From the NCBI RefSeq assembly GCF_036323495.1, contig NZ_AP028947.1, positions 2,046,001-2,110,000 of the forward strand: a stretch of 64,000 nucleotides of DNA, in the 5' to 3' direction. Both the position numbers and the translations under genes were made by a program. The notes under the pieces are model-generated. The model saw nothing but the letters and a program-made list of their open reading frames with translations, ran no database searches and had not been told where the DNA came from. Positions 29,361-38,690 of the stretch are shown here, piece by piece (the first letter of the stretch is position 1; each line of letters starts with the position of its first letter). The DNA comes from Limnobacter thiooxidans. GTDB taxonomy: Bacteria; Pseudomonadota; Gammaproteobacteria; Burkholderiales; Burkholderiaceae_B.

Positions 29361-30335
29361 GTGAAAAAGCACAACCTGGACTTGTCGACCATTGCCACCA
29401 TTTTGTACAGCGAAGACCATGCGCGCGTAGAACTTCCCGTTTGCGACCATTACGCGGGCCGCCCGAGGTTTTTCGAAAAAGCCTTGCAGATACGCGCGGA
29501 AATCGGTGCCTGCTTCGACATTACCCTTGACCTGGAAGATGGCGCCGCAGTGGGCCAGGAAACGGAAACTGCAAAATGGGTTGCACAAAGCCTGCTCGAC
29601 TTTTCCGTACGCTATGGCTGTGAAACCCGAAGGCCTGGTGTGCGTATTCACCCAGTACGAGACCCGATATTCGAAGTGGAGTTACCGATTGTGCTGCGGG
29701 AAGGAGTGCCCTTGCCTGCCTACCTGATGTTGCCCAAACCCGAGAACTGCGAAGATGTGAAACTGACAATAAGCCGAATTCGCGAGCAATGCGCAAAAGC
29801 CGGTGTTGAACCCCCGCCCTTGCATGTGTTGATTGAAACACACGGTGCACTGGCTGACGTTCAGGCAATTGCCGGGCTGGAAGCAGTGGAATCACTGTCA
29901 TTCGGCATCATGGACTTTATATCCAGCCATCGCAGCGCCATTCCCAAAACCGCCTTGAACTCACCGGGGCAGTTTGAAAACCCGCTGGTGCGCCGCGCCA
30001 AGCTGGAAATATCTGCAGCCTGCCACCGGTTCGGCAAAGTGCCTTCACACAATGTGACGCGAAATATTCTGGAACCGGAAATGGCAGCGGAAGATGCACA
30101 GCGTGCAAAACGGGATTTCGGTTTCACGCGAATGTGGAGCATTCACCCTGATCAAATCGTGCACATCATTTCGGCCATGCTGCCGACCGACAGTGAACTG
30201 GAAGAAGCAATTCTGGTGTTAACAGAAGCAGAACAAGCCAACTGGGGCCCAATACAAATTAAGGGCGAGCTTCACGACCGGGCAAGTTACAGGTATTACT
30301 TCGAGGTGATGAAAGCCCGAACCCTAAGAAAATAG
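29361..30335 (+). CDS. HpcH/HpaI (CitE-like) aldolase/CoA-ester lyase family protein
   Basis: 324 residues from a GTG with AAGGAAA upstream. The TIM-barrel CitE family is indicated by ITLDLEDGAAVGQE (metal-binding Asp/Glu region), RIHPVRDP, LHVLIETHGALADVQAIAGLEAVESLSFGIMDF and a C-terminal FTRMWSIHPDQIVHI. Such enzymes cleave or hydrolyse acyl-CoA such as malyl-CoA or citramalyl-CoA. It is between mdh and a convergent gene. The family is fairly clear, but the substrate cannot be told. Confidence 0.8.
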   Translation: MKKHNLDLSTIATILYSEDHARVELPVCDHYAGRPRFFEKALQIRAEIGACFDITLDLEDGAAVGQETETAKWVAQSLLDFSVRYGCETRRPGVRIHPVRDPIFEVELPIVLREGVPLPAYLMLPKPENCEDVKLTISRIREQCAKAGVEPPPLHVLIETHGALADVQAIAGLEAVESLSFGIMDFISSHRSAIPKTALNSPGQFENPLVRRAKLEISAACHRFGKVPSHNVTRNILEPEMAAEDAQRAKRDFGFTRMWSIHPDQIVHIISAMLPTDSELEEAILVLTEAEQANWGPIQIKGELHDRASYRYYFEVMKARTLRK

Positions 30336-30366
30336 AATTCGGGAAAAGGCGTTCGTTAAGGCAGAC

Positions 30367-31050
30367 TCAGGCGGGTTGAAATAGCAGGTTTTGATTTTCT
30401 GCCAAAAAATCGTTCAAGGACTTGGCGCTGACCATGCGCACCATGGTTTCAACAGGCACCCGAGGTTGGTAACTTCCAGGCATTGGTGTCCAGTGTGAAG
30501 CTCCCAGATCTGAACCGCTTGAGATCCGGGAAAGGGCCTCAACCAACAACAAACCCCCAAAATTATCAAGACGGGTTTGATTGTCCAAATAGGTTTGATC
30601 GTAACGTGCGGTAAATCGCGCTGAACTGATAAAAGGCCCTGAATCGAGACGTTCCGAATCGATGACATGAAGTGAACTGGTAAAAAAAAGATTTTTCCGG
30701 AGTATATCGTTCGCCAGAGGCGTGGCCCCGCGATTGGTGAACAGGTCCCCTGGATGCATGTTGATAACCCACTTGAAACGCCGAATCACCTCCATGGGCA
30801 AACGATAGGAAAATCCGGCAACAACCAGAACATCAATGTCGCTCCAGTTGGACACCACATCAAGCATTTCAGAGGGTGAATTGAATTTCTTTAATGCAAC
30901 TGATGAACGATGGCGAATTGAATTGAATACTTCCACACTTGCAAAGCTGGGTTCACAGTAGGCGTGCTGGAATTTGACCACACCATTTGTCAAATTGTAA
31001 GAAGTGGAGAAACTACCAAAAAATGCGGCATTCAGGGTTTGATATGTCAT
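30367..31050 (-). CDS. Formyltransferase-fold protein of unknown role
   Basis: 227 residues. The central part (DVLVVAGFSYRLPMEVIRRFKWVINMHPGDLFTNRGATPLANDIL ... SLHVIDSERLDSGPFI) follows the formyltransferase core, with the Asn-x-His pair in INMHPG and the Asp in LDSGPFI that form the usual active site. The N-terminal FFGSFSTSYN is unlike GART or Fmt folate loops, and the protein is short. It stands alone, convergent with the CitE-like gene. A sugar or amine N-formyltransferase or folate-type hydrolase are options; assignment stops at the fold. Confidence 0.6.
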   Translation of the reverse strand: MTYQTLNAAFFGSFSTSYNLTNGVVKFQHAYCEPSFASVEVFNSIRHRSSVALKKFNSPSEMLDVVSNWSDIDVLVVAGFSYRLPMEVIRRFKWVINMHPGDLFTNRGATPLANDILRKNLFFTSSLHVIDSERLDSGPFISSARFTARYDQTYLDNQTRLDNFGGLLLVEALSRISSGSDLGASHWTPMPGSYQPRVPVETMVRMVSAKSLNDFLAENQNLLFQPA

Positions 31051-31299
31051 TGGGTTTACTCACTGGATTCTCTGTTCATTGAGTTAAAGAAAAAGGTGAA
31101 ATGGTTCAACTCGGTTTAACTCTGTTAACGGTGAGCCAAAGACGGAAGGCGCAATGGACTGACCCGAATCCATTCCGGGTGATACAACAAAACAAGGACC
31201 CGAACCAGGCTGATTCGGTTACCCTGTTGGATTAAATTCAAAGCGAACCCGAAACGCCAGAATGCGTTAACAAGGGAACGTGAACACTCCGGATCTACC

Positions 31300-33312
31300 T
31301 TGAATTACACAATCACCACTGAAAAACGTCGCAAAAAACCTGTTTTGAAAGCATTTGGATTTTTTGCAGTCCTGCTTGTTCTGGCCATTGGGCTTTGTGA
31401 ATGGATGGGTTGGCCTTTTCTTGCCAAGCCGGCTCAACAGTGGCTGGGTCAAGCATTGAAGCGAGAGGTTCATCTAACGAATCCCAATCAGGACGAGGCA
31501 GACTTCCAACTTCGTCTGATTGGCGGCATTCGCCTTGAACTGGGTTATGTCCAATTGGGCGCACCGAGCTGGAGTGAAGCGCCGTATATGGTGCAAGGAA
31601 AAAACCTGACTCTGGTATTGAATTACCGTGATTTGCTGGGTTGGGGAATGAATCCGGAAAATACGTTGCGAATCGAAACCCTGAAAGCGGATTTCCTGGA
31701 TGCGCACTTTGAACGCCTTGAAGACGGGCGTGCATCTTGGCAGATCGACCCCGACAAGCCTCGCACCGAAACCTCTCCACCACCCAATTTTGGACTTCTG
31801 GCGATCAAGGCAGGAACAATTCGTTACAACGATGCACCGCTTGACTTGAAGTTGAACGCACAACTCGCGCTCCAAGAAAGCAATGCACAGACGAGCGCAT
31901 TGAAGGTGAGCGCCCAAGGCGAATACCAAAACAAAAAGTTGAATGTTGAATTGACCTCAAGTGGTGTACTGCCTTGGGTAGCCGATGACGCAGAACCCAT
32001 TCCCGTGACGCTGGATGCTTCGCTGCAAGGAGTGAAATTAAGCTTCAAGGGTCATGCCGCCGATGCACTGAAAATGCAAAAGCTTTCCGGACATTTTGTG
32101 GTTAGCGGTACATCTTTGGCCACAGTGGGTGACGCCTTGGGACTTACTTTACCCAATACGCCCTCTTTCCGGACCGAAGGTGATTTGAAGCGCGATGAAA
32201 AAACCTGGAAAGCCAGTATTGCCAGCGCCACCATTGGCAGCAGTCACTTGACCGGAGAATTTGTCTATAACGGCGCAGATCACCCGCCGATGCTTTCAGG
32301 CACCCTAAAAGGAACCTCCCTGGTTCTGGCTGACCTAGGACCAACGGTGGGCGCCTCAACAACAAAAGCAGATGACGTCAAGAATACTTCTGGCAAGGTG
32401 TTGCCGAACCAACCGTTTGATTTGCCTGCATTGCGGGCCATGAATGCAGATGTAAACATCGACATCGACAATTTGGACCTGGGCAGCGAAATCCTGAAGC
32501 CGCTTCGCCCGCTGCGCGCTCATTTGTTATTGACGGATGGAATACTCCGGATTGCAGACATTGAAGCCAAAACTGCGCAAGGCGAATTGGTGGGCATGGT
32601 GCAACTGGACGGCCAAAAAGAACTCGCCCTTTGGGAACTGGACTTGAAGTGGAAAAACATCAAGCTGGAACAGTGGCTGAATTTAACCCGTTCGGAAAAC
32701 CAGACCCCTTATGTCACTGGTGAGTTCAAGGGAGCCGCGCAACTGAAAGGTCAAGGCCGGTCAACTGCCGAAATATTGGCAAGTTTGAAGGGGCAGATCA
32801 GAACTGAAGTTGAAAACGGAACGATGTCGCATCTTGTGATTGAAGCTGCTGGGCTGGATGCGGCTGAAGCACTGGGGGTTTGGTTTAGCGGCGACAAGGT
32901 GTTGAATATAAGCTGCGCGGTGGCTGATCTGGAAGCGACTGAAGGAGTTCTTCGACCCCGTGTTTTTTTGATCGACACCCAGGACTCGGCACTGTGGGTC
33001 AATGGCAGCGTATCCATGCAAACAGAGGCGCTTGATTTGAAAGTGGCTGTAACCCCAAAGGACTTCAGCCCCATGAGCCTGCGTACGCCGCTGCTGATTT
33101 CCGGTTCAATGGGCTCACCCAATGTGTCATTGCAGAAAGGTCCATTGGCCAGCAAGGTGGCAAGTGCTGCGCTCTTGTCCTTGATCAATCCGTTTGCTGC
33201 CATACTTCCATTTGTAGACACGGGCACTCCGGATTCAGAACAAAACGCCAACAAGACCGGCTGCCACGATTTGGCGGCCAGGGCCAAGGCACAAAAGGCC
33301 AAAAGTGAGTAA
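31300..33312 (+). CDS. AsmA-family inner-membrane protein
   Basis: 670 residues. A single N-terminal membrane helix (about 17-38) is followed by a large periplasmic region rich in beta-strand repeats and ending with the AsmA_2-like segment (IEAAGLDAAEALGVWFSGDKVLNISCAVADLEATEGVLRPRVFLIDTQDS). AsmA-like proteins are thought to bridge the envelope and carry lipids to the outer membrane. The start is a TTG with only a weak ribosome site, so it is uncertain. Its end overlaps rlmF by 8 bp. Confidence 0.85.
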   Translation: MNYTITTEKRRKKPVLKAFGFFAVLLVLAIGLCEWMGWPFLAKPAQQWLGQALKREVHLTNPNQDEADFQLRLIGGIRLELGYVQLGAPSWSEAPYMVQGKNLTLVLNYRDLLGWGMNPENTLRIETLKADFLDAHFERLEDGRASWQIDPDKPRTETSPPPNFGLLAIKAGTIRYNDAPLDLKLNAQLALQESNAQTSALKVSAQGEYQNKKLNVELTSSGVLPWVADDAEPIPVTLDASLQGVKLSFKGHAADALKMQKLSGHFVVSGTSLATVGDALGLTLPNTPSFRTEGDLKRDEKTWKASIASATIGSSHLTGEFVYNGADHPPMLSGTLKGTSLVLADLGPTVGASTTKADDVKNTSGKVLPNQPFDLPALRAMNADVNIDIDNLDLGSEILKPLRPLRAHLLLTDGILRIADIEAKTAQGELVGMVQLDGQKELALWELDLKWKNIKLEQWLNLTRSENQTPYVTGEFKGAAQLKGQGRSTAEILASLKGQIRTEVENGTMSHLVIEAAGLDAAEALGVWFSGDKVLNISCAVADLEATEGVLRPRVFLIDTQDSALWVNGSVSMQTEALDLKVAVTPKDFSPMSLRTPLLISGSMGSPNVSLQKGPLASKVASAALLSLINPFAAILPFVDTGTPDSEQNANKTGCHDLAARAKAQKAKSE

Positions 33313-34213
33313 AACGCTTCACCCCAGAAATTTGCACAACAATGGCTACGACTTTACAGCCCTTGTTGCTGCGCACCCTGTGCTTAAAAAACATGTGAAG
33401 CCAAACAAATATGGTGATGAGTCGATTGATTTTGCAGATGCAGCCGCAGTCAAGGCCTTGAACAGTGCTCTGCTCAAACATCACTATGGCATCGAGGCCT
33501 GGAACGTGCCAGAGGGTTATTTGTGCCCGCCGATACCTGGCCGCGTGGACTATATCCATTACGCAGCTGACCTGTTGCAGAGTAATGGCATTGTAGCGTC
33601 CGATTCACGCCCTGTCCGTATGCTGGACATTGGGACAGGGGCCAACGGTATTTACTCGCTTCTAGCCGCGCAAACCTATGGCTGGCTGTGTTCAGGCAGT
33701 GAAATAGATCCTGTTGCATTGAAGAATCTGTCAGCCATACTAGACAACAACCTGGAATTGAAACACAAGATCGAGTTACGTTTACAACGTGACAAACGAA
33801 AGATATTTGATGGTGTGATCAAACCCGGAGAGCGATTTGATTTGAGTGTATGCAACCCACCCTTTCATGCCTCGCAAAAAGAAGCCATGAAAAGCAACCA
33901 GCGAAAAGTCAACAGCCTAGCCTTCAACCGGGGGGAAAAAGCAGCCAGTAAGTCGAAACCATCGCTGAACTTTGGTGGTCAAAAAAATGAGCTTTGGTGT
34001 GAAGGTGGCGAACAGGGTTTTCTGCAAACCATGATCAATGAAAGTAGTCAATTTGCAAACCAGTGCCGCTGGTTCACCACGCTTGTATCAAAGGCTGAAA
34101 ATGTTGCGCCGGCCAAGAACCTGATGCGCAGTGTGGGTGCCAGGCAAGTGCTTGAAGTGGAAATGGAACAAGGTAACAAGACCACGCGAATTGTTGCGTG
34201 GTCTTTTGTTTGA
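33305..34213 (+). CDS. rlmF: 23S rRNA (adenine-1618-N6)-methyltransferase RlmF
   Basis: 302 residues with the family opening (LHPRNLHNNGYDFTALVAAHPVLKKHV), the SAM-binding motif DIGTGANGIYSLLA and the N6-adenine catalytic motif NPPFHAS. WCEGGEQGFLQTMINES is also typical of RlmF. It methylates A1618 of 23S rRNA. It overlaps the AsmA-family gene by 8 bp, suggesting coupled translation, and a terminator hairpin overlaps its stop. Confidence 0.93.
   Translation: MSKTLHPRNLHNNGYDFTALVAAHPVLKKHVKPNKYGDESIDFADAAAVKALNSALLKHHYGIEAWNVPEGYLCPPIPGRVDYIHYAADLLQSNGIVASDSRPVRMLDIGTGANGIYSLLAAQTYGWLCSGSEIDPVALKNLSAILDNNLELKHKIELRLQRDKRKIFDGVIKPGERFDLSVCNPPFHASQKEAMKSNQRKVNSLAFNRGEKAASKSKPSLNFGGQKNELWCEGGEQGFLQTMINESSQFANQCRWFTTLVSKAENVAPAKNLMRSVGARQVLEVEMEQGNKTTRIVAWSFV
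34178..34212 (+). terminator. Intrinsic terminator overlapping the rlmF stop
   Basis: Stem AAGACCACGC / GCGTGGTCTT (34178-34205, 8-base loop) is followed by TTTGTTTG. The hairpin forms part of the last codons of rlmF. Confidence 0.82.
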
Positions 34214-34232
34214 TTGCCTTGGACGTTAAGGC

Positions 34233-34457
34233 TTAGCGTCGACGACCACCGCCCACCAACAGCAACAAGGCACCCGCTACAATGGAACCAACACCTGCCC
34301 ACATTGGAACATTGACCTGCTTTTCCTGATCGACATTAATTTCTACAGAACCTATTTTGGCTGCGGTGGATTCTTCGGTGTAACTGAAACCACCATAAAC
34401 AAGTCCCAAGGTACCTGCAACAATCAAGAGAACTCCAATTAGTTTCGTGGCTTGCAT
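34233..34457 (-). CDS. Small two-helix membrane protein
   Basis: 74 residues with an N-terminal helix (LIGVLLIVAGTLGLVYGGF), a 25-residue polar segment (SYTEESTAAKIGSVEINVDQEKQVNVP) and a second helix (WAGVGSIVAGALLLLVGG) ending GRRR. This arrangement resembles DUF3185-type small membrane proteins, a guess from layout. Function unknown. It lies in a cluster of three small minus-strand membrane genes (34233, 34574, 34845). Confidence 0.75.
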   Translation of the reverse strand: MQATKLIGVLLIVAGTLGLVYGGFSYTEESTAAKIGSVEINVDQEKQVNVPMWAGVGSIVAGALLLLVGGGRRR

Positions 34458-34573
34458 CTAGTTTTCCTCAAAAAAGTTGGTGGGGGTGAGCAAATAACGG
34501 ATGCGCTGCAAATACGACATACAAGAAATTCAACATTCGTCTGGAGGTGCTGATCAAATGACGGACATGCGCG

Positions 34574-34717
34574 TTACTTGCGCAGTACTTCAAATTTTTC
34601 TGCAGCCTTTCTGCCAAACCAAGCAAAAGTGAAAGTCAAAATCAGGTAGTGCAAGGCCAGGTAATAGGCACAATAGTTGAGGACATATTGACAAATGTTT
34701 ACTTGTGCTGAACTCAT
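34574..34717 (-). CDS. 47-residue single-helix membrane protein
   Basis: The ATG at 34717 has a good GAGGGA ribosome site. The product (MSSAQVNICQYVLNYCAYYL ... ending AEKFEVLRK) has one hydrophobic helix (about 11-34) and a basic C-terminus (FGRKAAEKFEVLRK). No family is recognised. It is supported by the ribosome site, the helix, and its place among small membrane genes, but not by known homologues. Confidence 0.5.
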   Translation of the reverse strand: MSSAQVNICQYVLNYCAYYLALHYLILTFTFAWFGRKAAEKFEVLRK

Positions 34718-34844
34718 TGTGAAACTGGTCCCTCGATTTCAGTCGCGGAACGATCCGCATAAAAGAGGGAGTGTCAGACACGGCCATCAAATTCACAAAT
34801 GAGGTAGTGGACCACCCCCGAACGGAGTGATCCCTTCGCCGACT

Positions 34845-35003
34845 TTATTTTTTGGCGATGATATAGACGGCGTGCACAATACCAGGAATGTAGCCCAGCA
34901 AGGTCAGCACAATGTTGATCCAGAAGTGTTTACCAAAACCTTCCTGCAAAAATACGCCCAGTGGTGGTATGAATATGGCAATCAGTATGCGAATAAAGTC
35001 CAT
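34845..35003 (-). CDS. YqaE/Pmp3-family membrane protein
   Basis: 52 residues from ATG 35003 with an AGGAGAATCA ribosome site. The sequence MDFIRILIAIFIPPLGVFLQ, then a Gly-Phe turn and FWINIVLTLLGYIPGIVHAVYII, is the classic Pmp3/YqaE two-helix fold. Members are linked to membrane potential and salt or stress tolerance. It is short but the match is strong. Confidence 0.9.
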   Translation of the reverse strand: MDFIRILIAIFIPPLGVFLQEGFGKHFWINIVLTLLGYIPGIVHAVYIIAKK

Positions 35004-35110
35004 TGATTCTCCTGCAAAACAACAGTGGATGAAATAGCTACTGCCCCATCATAAGAGCACTTGCGAACTTGTAACGCGATTGGACTGCAGAACGGAGACC
35101 TGAATTTCAT

Positions 35111-35518
35111 TCAATCCTGAACCTTGCCACGCAAGGCCTTGACCTGTCCACGAATGGTTTTTCCCTGCAAGCGACGGCGGTTTGAACCCAAGGTTGGTCG
35201 AGTTACTCGACGGACCTTGTCTGGTTTGGCCACTTCGGCCACCAGTTCATTGAGCCGACACAAAGCATCAATACGATTTTGTTCCTGACTGCGAGAGGTT
35301 TGGGCCTTGATGACAATCACCCCCTCTTTGGTCAAACGCTGGTCTTGCAAGGCCAGTAACTTTTCCTGAATGTGTGCGGGAAGAGACGATGCGCGAATAT
35401 CAAACCGCAGGTGAACTGCACTGGAAACTTTGTTGACGTTTTGTCCGCCCGCGCCCTGGGCACGAATGGCAGAAAACTCGACTTCAGACTCAAGGACTTT
35501 TATAGATTTAGTCAGCAT
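35111..35518 (-). CDS. arfB: Ribosome-rescue peptidyl-tRNA hydrolase ArfB
   Basis: 135 residues with the release-factor GGQ motif at 24-26 (RAQGAGGQNVNKV) and a basic C-terminal tail (RRVTRPTLGSNRRRLQGKTIRGQVKALRGKV) that enters the empty mRNA channel. It lacks the codon-recognition domain of RF1/RF2, as ArfB does. It releases nascent chains from stalled non-stop ribosomes. Confidence 0.93.
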   Translation of the reverse strand: MLTKSIKVLESEVEFSAIRAQGAGGQNVNKVSSAVHLRFDIRASSLPAHIQEKLLALQDQRLTKEGVIVIKAQTSRSQEQNRIDALCRLNELVAEVAKPDKVRRVTRPTLGSNRRRLQGKTIRGQVKALRGKVQD

Positions 35519-35576
35519 GGAAGGAGCTTACCGCAGGTGAGTAAACAATACCCGGAGCAAACTTCAACAAGGCAGG

Positions 35577-35942
35577 TCAAGTACCCCATTGTGACAAAAA
35601 AACCTGCATGGCCCTTGCACCGCCTGATGTCAACAGTCCGATCAAGCCAGTAACGTTCAAGACGACAGTGCACCAAAAGATCCATTGAAAACTGTATTTT
35701 TTGTTCTTGTGTCTAAGCATTCGCTGTGCGGCCAATGCACCCGGCCAGCCACCAACCAGGGAAAGTATGTGCAAGGTGTTTTCTGAAGTTCGCCAGCGAT
35801 TTTTCTTTGCAGCTGACTTGTCGAGAGCATACTCAGCAAACGTCACTGCACTGATGAAAAGATAAATACCAAAAAGCGCAAATGGCAAATAGCCCAAGTA
35901 AACAAGGGTCGCAAGAACCGTGAAAAATATGGAGGAAATCAC
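35577..35942 (-). CDS. DUF1294-family membrane protein
   Basis: 121 residues with two N-terminal helices, the signature FAEYALDKSAAKKNRWRTSENTLHILSLVGGWPGALAAQRMLRHKNKKYSFQ, and a C-terminal helix. This is the DUF1294 pattern. Function is not known. It is same-strand with arfB and prpR but separated, so an operon is uncertain. Confidence 0.85.
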   Translation of the reverse strand: MISSIFFTVLATLVYLGYLPFALFGIYLFISAVTFAEYALDKSAAKKNRWRTSENTLHILSLVGGWPGALAAQRMLRHKNKKYSFQWIFWCTVVLNVTGLIGLLTSGGARAMQVFLSQWGT

Positions 35943-35968
35943 AGGGAAAAAAGAAACAATTCGCGAAA

Positions 35969-37567
35969 TTAAATGGCTTTTCCAAGCCGCCAGATTGTAG
36001 AACGACTCAAACCCAAACCGTCGGCTGCTTTTTGCACCTCGCCGTTGGCCAAACTCAAAGCCTGCCTAACAATGGCTGCACGATTGTCTTTGGAAGCCCG
36101 GGTGTAAGCCAAAGCCAATTCATTCATGGCATGGTCACCTTCAACAACACTGTGAACAGCGGTTCGAAAGAGTTCCGGCTTTGCTTCAGGCGTTTGAAGC
36201 AGATCAGGAAACCAGCCACGCCAATCTTGTATATCGCTTTCCTGAAGCATCAACACGGCTGCCCTGCGGCAAACATTTTTCAATTGCCGAATATTGCCAG
36301 GCCAAGGCAATGCTTTCAAAACTGGCAGGGCCACATTCAGAAACTCATCGAAACGTGCTTTGCTGACCCGCACGGGAGTTGTTCGCAAAAAGTAGCCCGC
36401 CAGTTCCGCGATGTCCTCAGAACGTTCACGCAGTGGCGGTATTTGAATCAACATTTCATTGAGCCTGAAATACAAGTCTTCGCGAAAACGCCCTTCTTCA
36501 ACTGCCTGTTGCAAATTCACGTTGCTGGCGGCCAGCAAACGGAAGTCTACCTTGCGCGATGACACCGAACCAATTCGGCGCACAGTGCTGTCTTCGAGAA
36601 TTCTCAACAGTCGGGTTTGAAACGCCATAGGCATGTCGCCGATTTCATCCAGAAACACAGTGCCACCCTGGGTGCTTTCGAACATGCCGGCGCGCCCTCC
36701 TTTGACGGCCCCGGAAAACGCGCCTTCTTCATAACCAAACAATTCACTTTCAAGCAGGCTTTCGGTCAGCGATGCACAATTGATGGCCACGAAGGGTTTT
36801 CCAGCCCGCGGGCTGGAGGTGTGAATGGATTGGGCCACCAATTCTTTGCCTACCCCTGTTTCGCCTTGAATAAGTACCGATAGGTCAATGCTTCCACAGA
36901 GGCGAATTGTGCTGCGCAGTTTGTCCATCGCGATGCTTGCGCCGATCAAGTCTTGCTCGGTGTGGTAGGTGTAGGTTTGATTGGTTCGACGCACGCCACC
37001 CGTGGCTTTGGCACCCGCCAGGCGAATGGCTTCTTCAAACGCCTTGACCACACCCTGGCGGGAATAAATCAGAATGGCGTCCATGCCCATTTCCTGGGCA
37101 ATCTCGGTGACAAGCCCTGAACCGACTACCACCTGAACACCGAGTTGTGAGAGCTCTCGAACCGCGCGGCGTGCGTCTTCAGGGGTGCGGTAGGTGCGGG
37201 TGTTCAAAGGTACATCGAATGCACGCGCAAATTGTTCTAGTTCATCAAATGCATGTTCATAACTGACCAAGCCCACTGCAGCGGATGTCTTTCTGGCGGA
37301 GGCCAAGGCTTGCATCACGTCAAAACCGTCAGTGCGAATAATCACCAGTGGTGCTTCCAGCTGGTTTTGCAAAAACGCGCCATTGGAGCCCGCTGCAATA
37401 AACACATCAGCCGTGTCGGTGTAATAGCGGTTTCGCGCATAAGACAAGGCGTCTTCATAGGCCTTGGGCACCAACTCGATGTTGGCTGAATCGGCGTAGT
37501 CGCGGCCGATTTCCCGCAGGGTTCCCGCCAAAGCACTAATGCTGAACACCACAATTCTTGGTTTCAT
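35969..37567 (-). CDS. prpR: Propionate catabolism sigma-54 activator PrpR
   Basis: 532 residues: an N-terminal PrpR sensor domain (about 1-190, responds to methylcitrate in studied homologues), an AAA+ domain with Walker A GETGVGKE (235-242) and Walker B FLDEIGDM (305-312), and a C-terminal Fis-type HTH (about 495-532). The sigma-54 loop reads GAFSGA (282-287) rather than the common GAFTGA. It is divergent from prpB, whose promoter has a good sigma-54 site. Confidence 0.94.
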   Translation of the reverse strand: MKPRIVVFSISALAGTLREIGRDYADSANIELVPKAYEDALSYARNRYYTDTADVFIAAGSNGAFLQNQLEAPLVIIRTDGFDVMQALASARKTSAAVGLVSYEHAFDELEQFARAFDVPLNTRTYRTPEDARRAVRELSQLGVQVVVGSGLVTEIAQEMGMDAILIYSRQGVVKAFEEAIRLAGAKATGGVRRTNQTYTYHTEQDLIGASIAMDKLRSTIRLCGSIDLSVLIQGETGVGKELVAQSIHTSSPRAGKPFVAINCASLTESLLESELFGYEEGAFSGAVKGGRAGMFESTQGGTVFLDEIGDMPMAFQTRLLRILEDSTVRRIGSVSSRKVDFRLLAASNVNLQQAVEEGRFREDLYFRLNEMLIQIPPLRERSEDIAELAGYFLRTTPVRVSKARFDEFLNVALPVLKALPWPGNIRQLKNVCRRAAVLMLQESDIQDWRGWFPDLLQTPEAKPELFRTAVHSVVEGDHAMNELALAYTRASKDNRAAIVRQALSLANGEVQKAADGLGLSRSTIWRLGKAI

Positions 37568-37710
37568 TTAAACCACCATTTTTATTTGAAACATCTTGCC
37601 GTCTCATTTTAGACAGCAATTCATTAAAACACCACCTTCATGACAGTAAGGAAAATCAAAAACCCACCCAAGTGACTGAAAAATATATGCTTTATTGGTA
37701 GCCACATTAG

Positions 37711-37727
37711 CTGGCACGAACCCTGCA
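37711..37727 (+). promoter_or_regulatory. Sigma-54 promoter of the prpB operon
   Basis: CTGGCACGAACCCTGCA fits the -24/-12 consensus (TGGCACG-N4-TTGCA) with one mismatch in the -12 box. GG (37713) and GC (37725) have the required 12-base offset. It lies 32 bp before prpB and opposite PrpR, an activator of this sigma factor. Confidence 0.88.
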
Positions 37728-37758
37728 CTACATTGCGCCATACAACCAGGAGAATTCC

Positions 37759-38640
37759 ATGACTCAAAATTCCGCAGGCGCACGTTTCCGCCAAGCTGTA
37801 AAAGAAGAACAACCTTTGCAAGTAATTGGCGCAATCAACGCCAACCACGCCTTGCTGGCCAAGCGCGCCGGCTTCAAAGCCATCTACTTAAGCGGTGGCG
37901 GTGTTGCTGCCGGTTCACTGGGTCTGCCTGACCTGGGCATTTCCGGCCTGGACGATGTGCTGACTGATGTACGCCGCATCACTGATGTTTGCGACACACC
38001 ACTGCTGGTGGACGTGGACACCGGCTTTGGTTCCTCGTTTTTCAATATTGCCCGCACCACCAAGGCCATGATGAAAGCCGGTGCAGCCGCCATGCACATT
38101 GAAGACCAGGTGGGTGCCAAGCGCTGTGGCCACCGTCCCGGCAAAGCCATCGTGACCCAGGCTGAAATGGTCGACCGCGTGAAAGCCGCCGTGGATGCAC
38201 GTGGTTCAGACGACTTCGTCATCATGGCCCGCACCGATGCGCTGGCTGTTGAAGGGTTGCAGTCTGCAATCGACCGTGCCTGCGCCTGCGTGGAAGCCGG
38301 TGCCGACATGATTTTCCCTGAAGCCATGACTGAACTGAGCATGTACCAGCAATTCGTGGATGCCGTGAAAGTGCCTGTGCTGGCCAATATCACCGAATTT
38401 GGTTCAACCCCCCTGTTCACCACTGAAGAGTTGAAAGGTGTGGGCGTGGGCTTGGTGTTGTACCCGCTGAGCGCATTCCGCGCCATGAACAAGGCCGCAC
38501 AGAATGTGTACGAGGCTGTGCGCCGCGACGGCACACAGAAGAATGTGCTGGACACCATGCAAACCCGCATGGAGCTGTATGACAGCATTGGCTATCACGG
38601 CTTTGAACAAAAGCTGGATGCCCTGTTTCAGCAAAAATAA
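37759..38640 (+). CDS. prpB: 2-methylisocitrate lyase PrpB
   Basis: 293 residues. Motifs of the isocitrate-lyase superfamily are present: [41 protein letters not shown] (catalytic Cys in KRCGH) and [11 protein letters not shown]. It cleaves 2-methylisocitrate to pyruvate and succinate, the last step of the methylcitrate cycle. It is first gene of prpB-prpC-acnD-prpF. Confidence 0.97.
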   Translation: MTQNSAGARFRQAVKEEQPLQVIGAINANHALLAKRAGFKAIYLSGGGVAAGSLGLPDLGISGLDDVLTDVRRITDVCDTPLLVDVDTGFGSSFFNIARTTKAMMKAGAAAMHIEDQVGAKRCGHRPGKAIVTQAEMVDRVKAAVDARGSDDFVIMARTDALAVEGLQSAIDRACACVEAGADMIFPEAMTELSMYQQFVDAVKVPVLANITEFGSTPLFTTEELKGVGVGLVLYPLSAFRAMNKAAQNVYEAVRRDGTQKNVLDTMQTRMELYDSIGYHGFEQKLDALFQQK

Positions 38641-38690
38641 TTTAACCAACTTTTTTACAGAACCCTATTTTGATTTTCAGGAGACAGAAC

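Noticed and set aside
31081..31122. GAGTTAAA / TTTAACTC inverted repeat before the AsmA-family gene
   Set aside because: An 8-bp arm with a 26-bp loop in AT-rich sequence is close to chance expectation.
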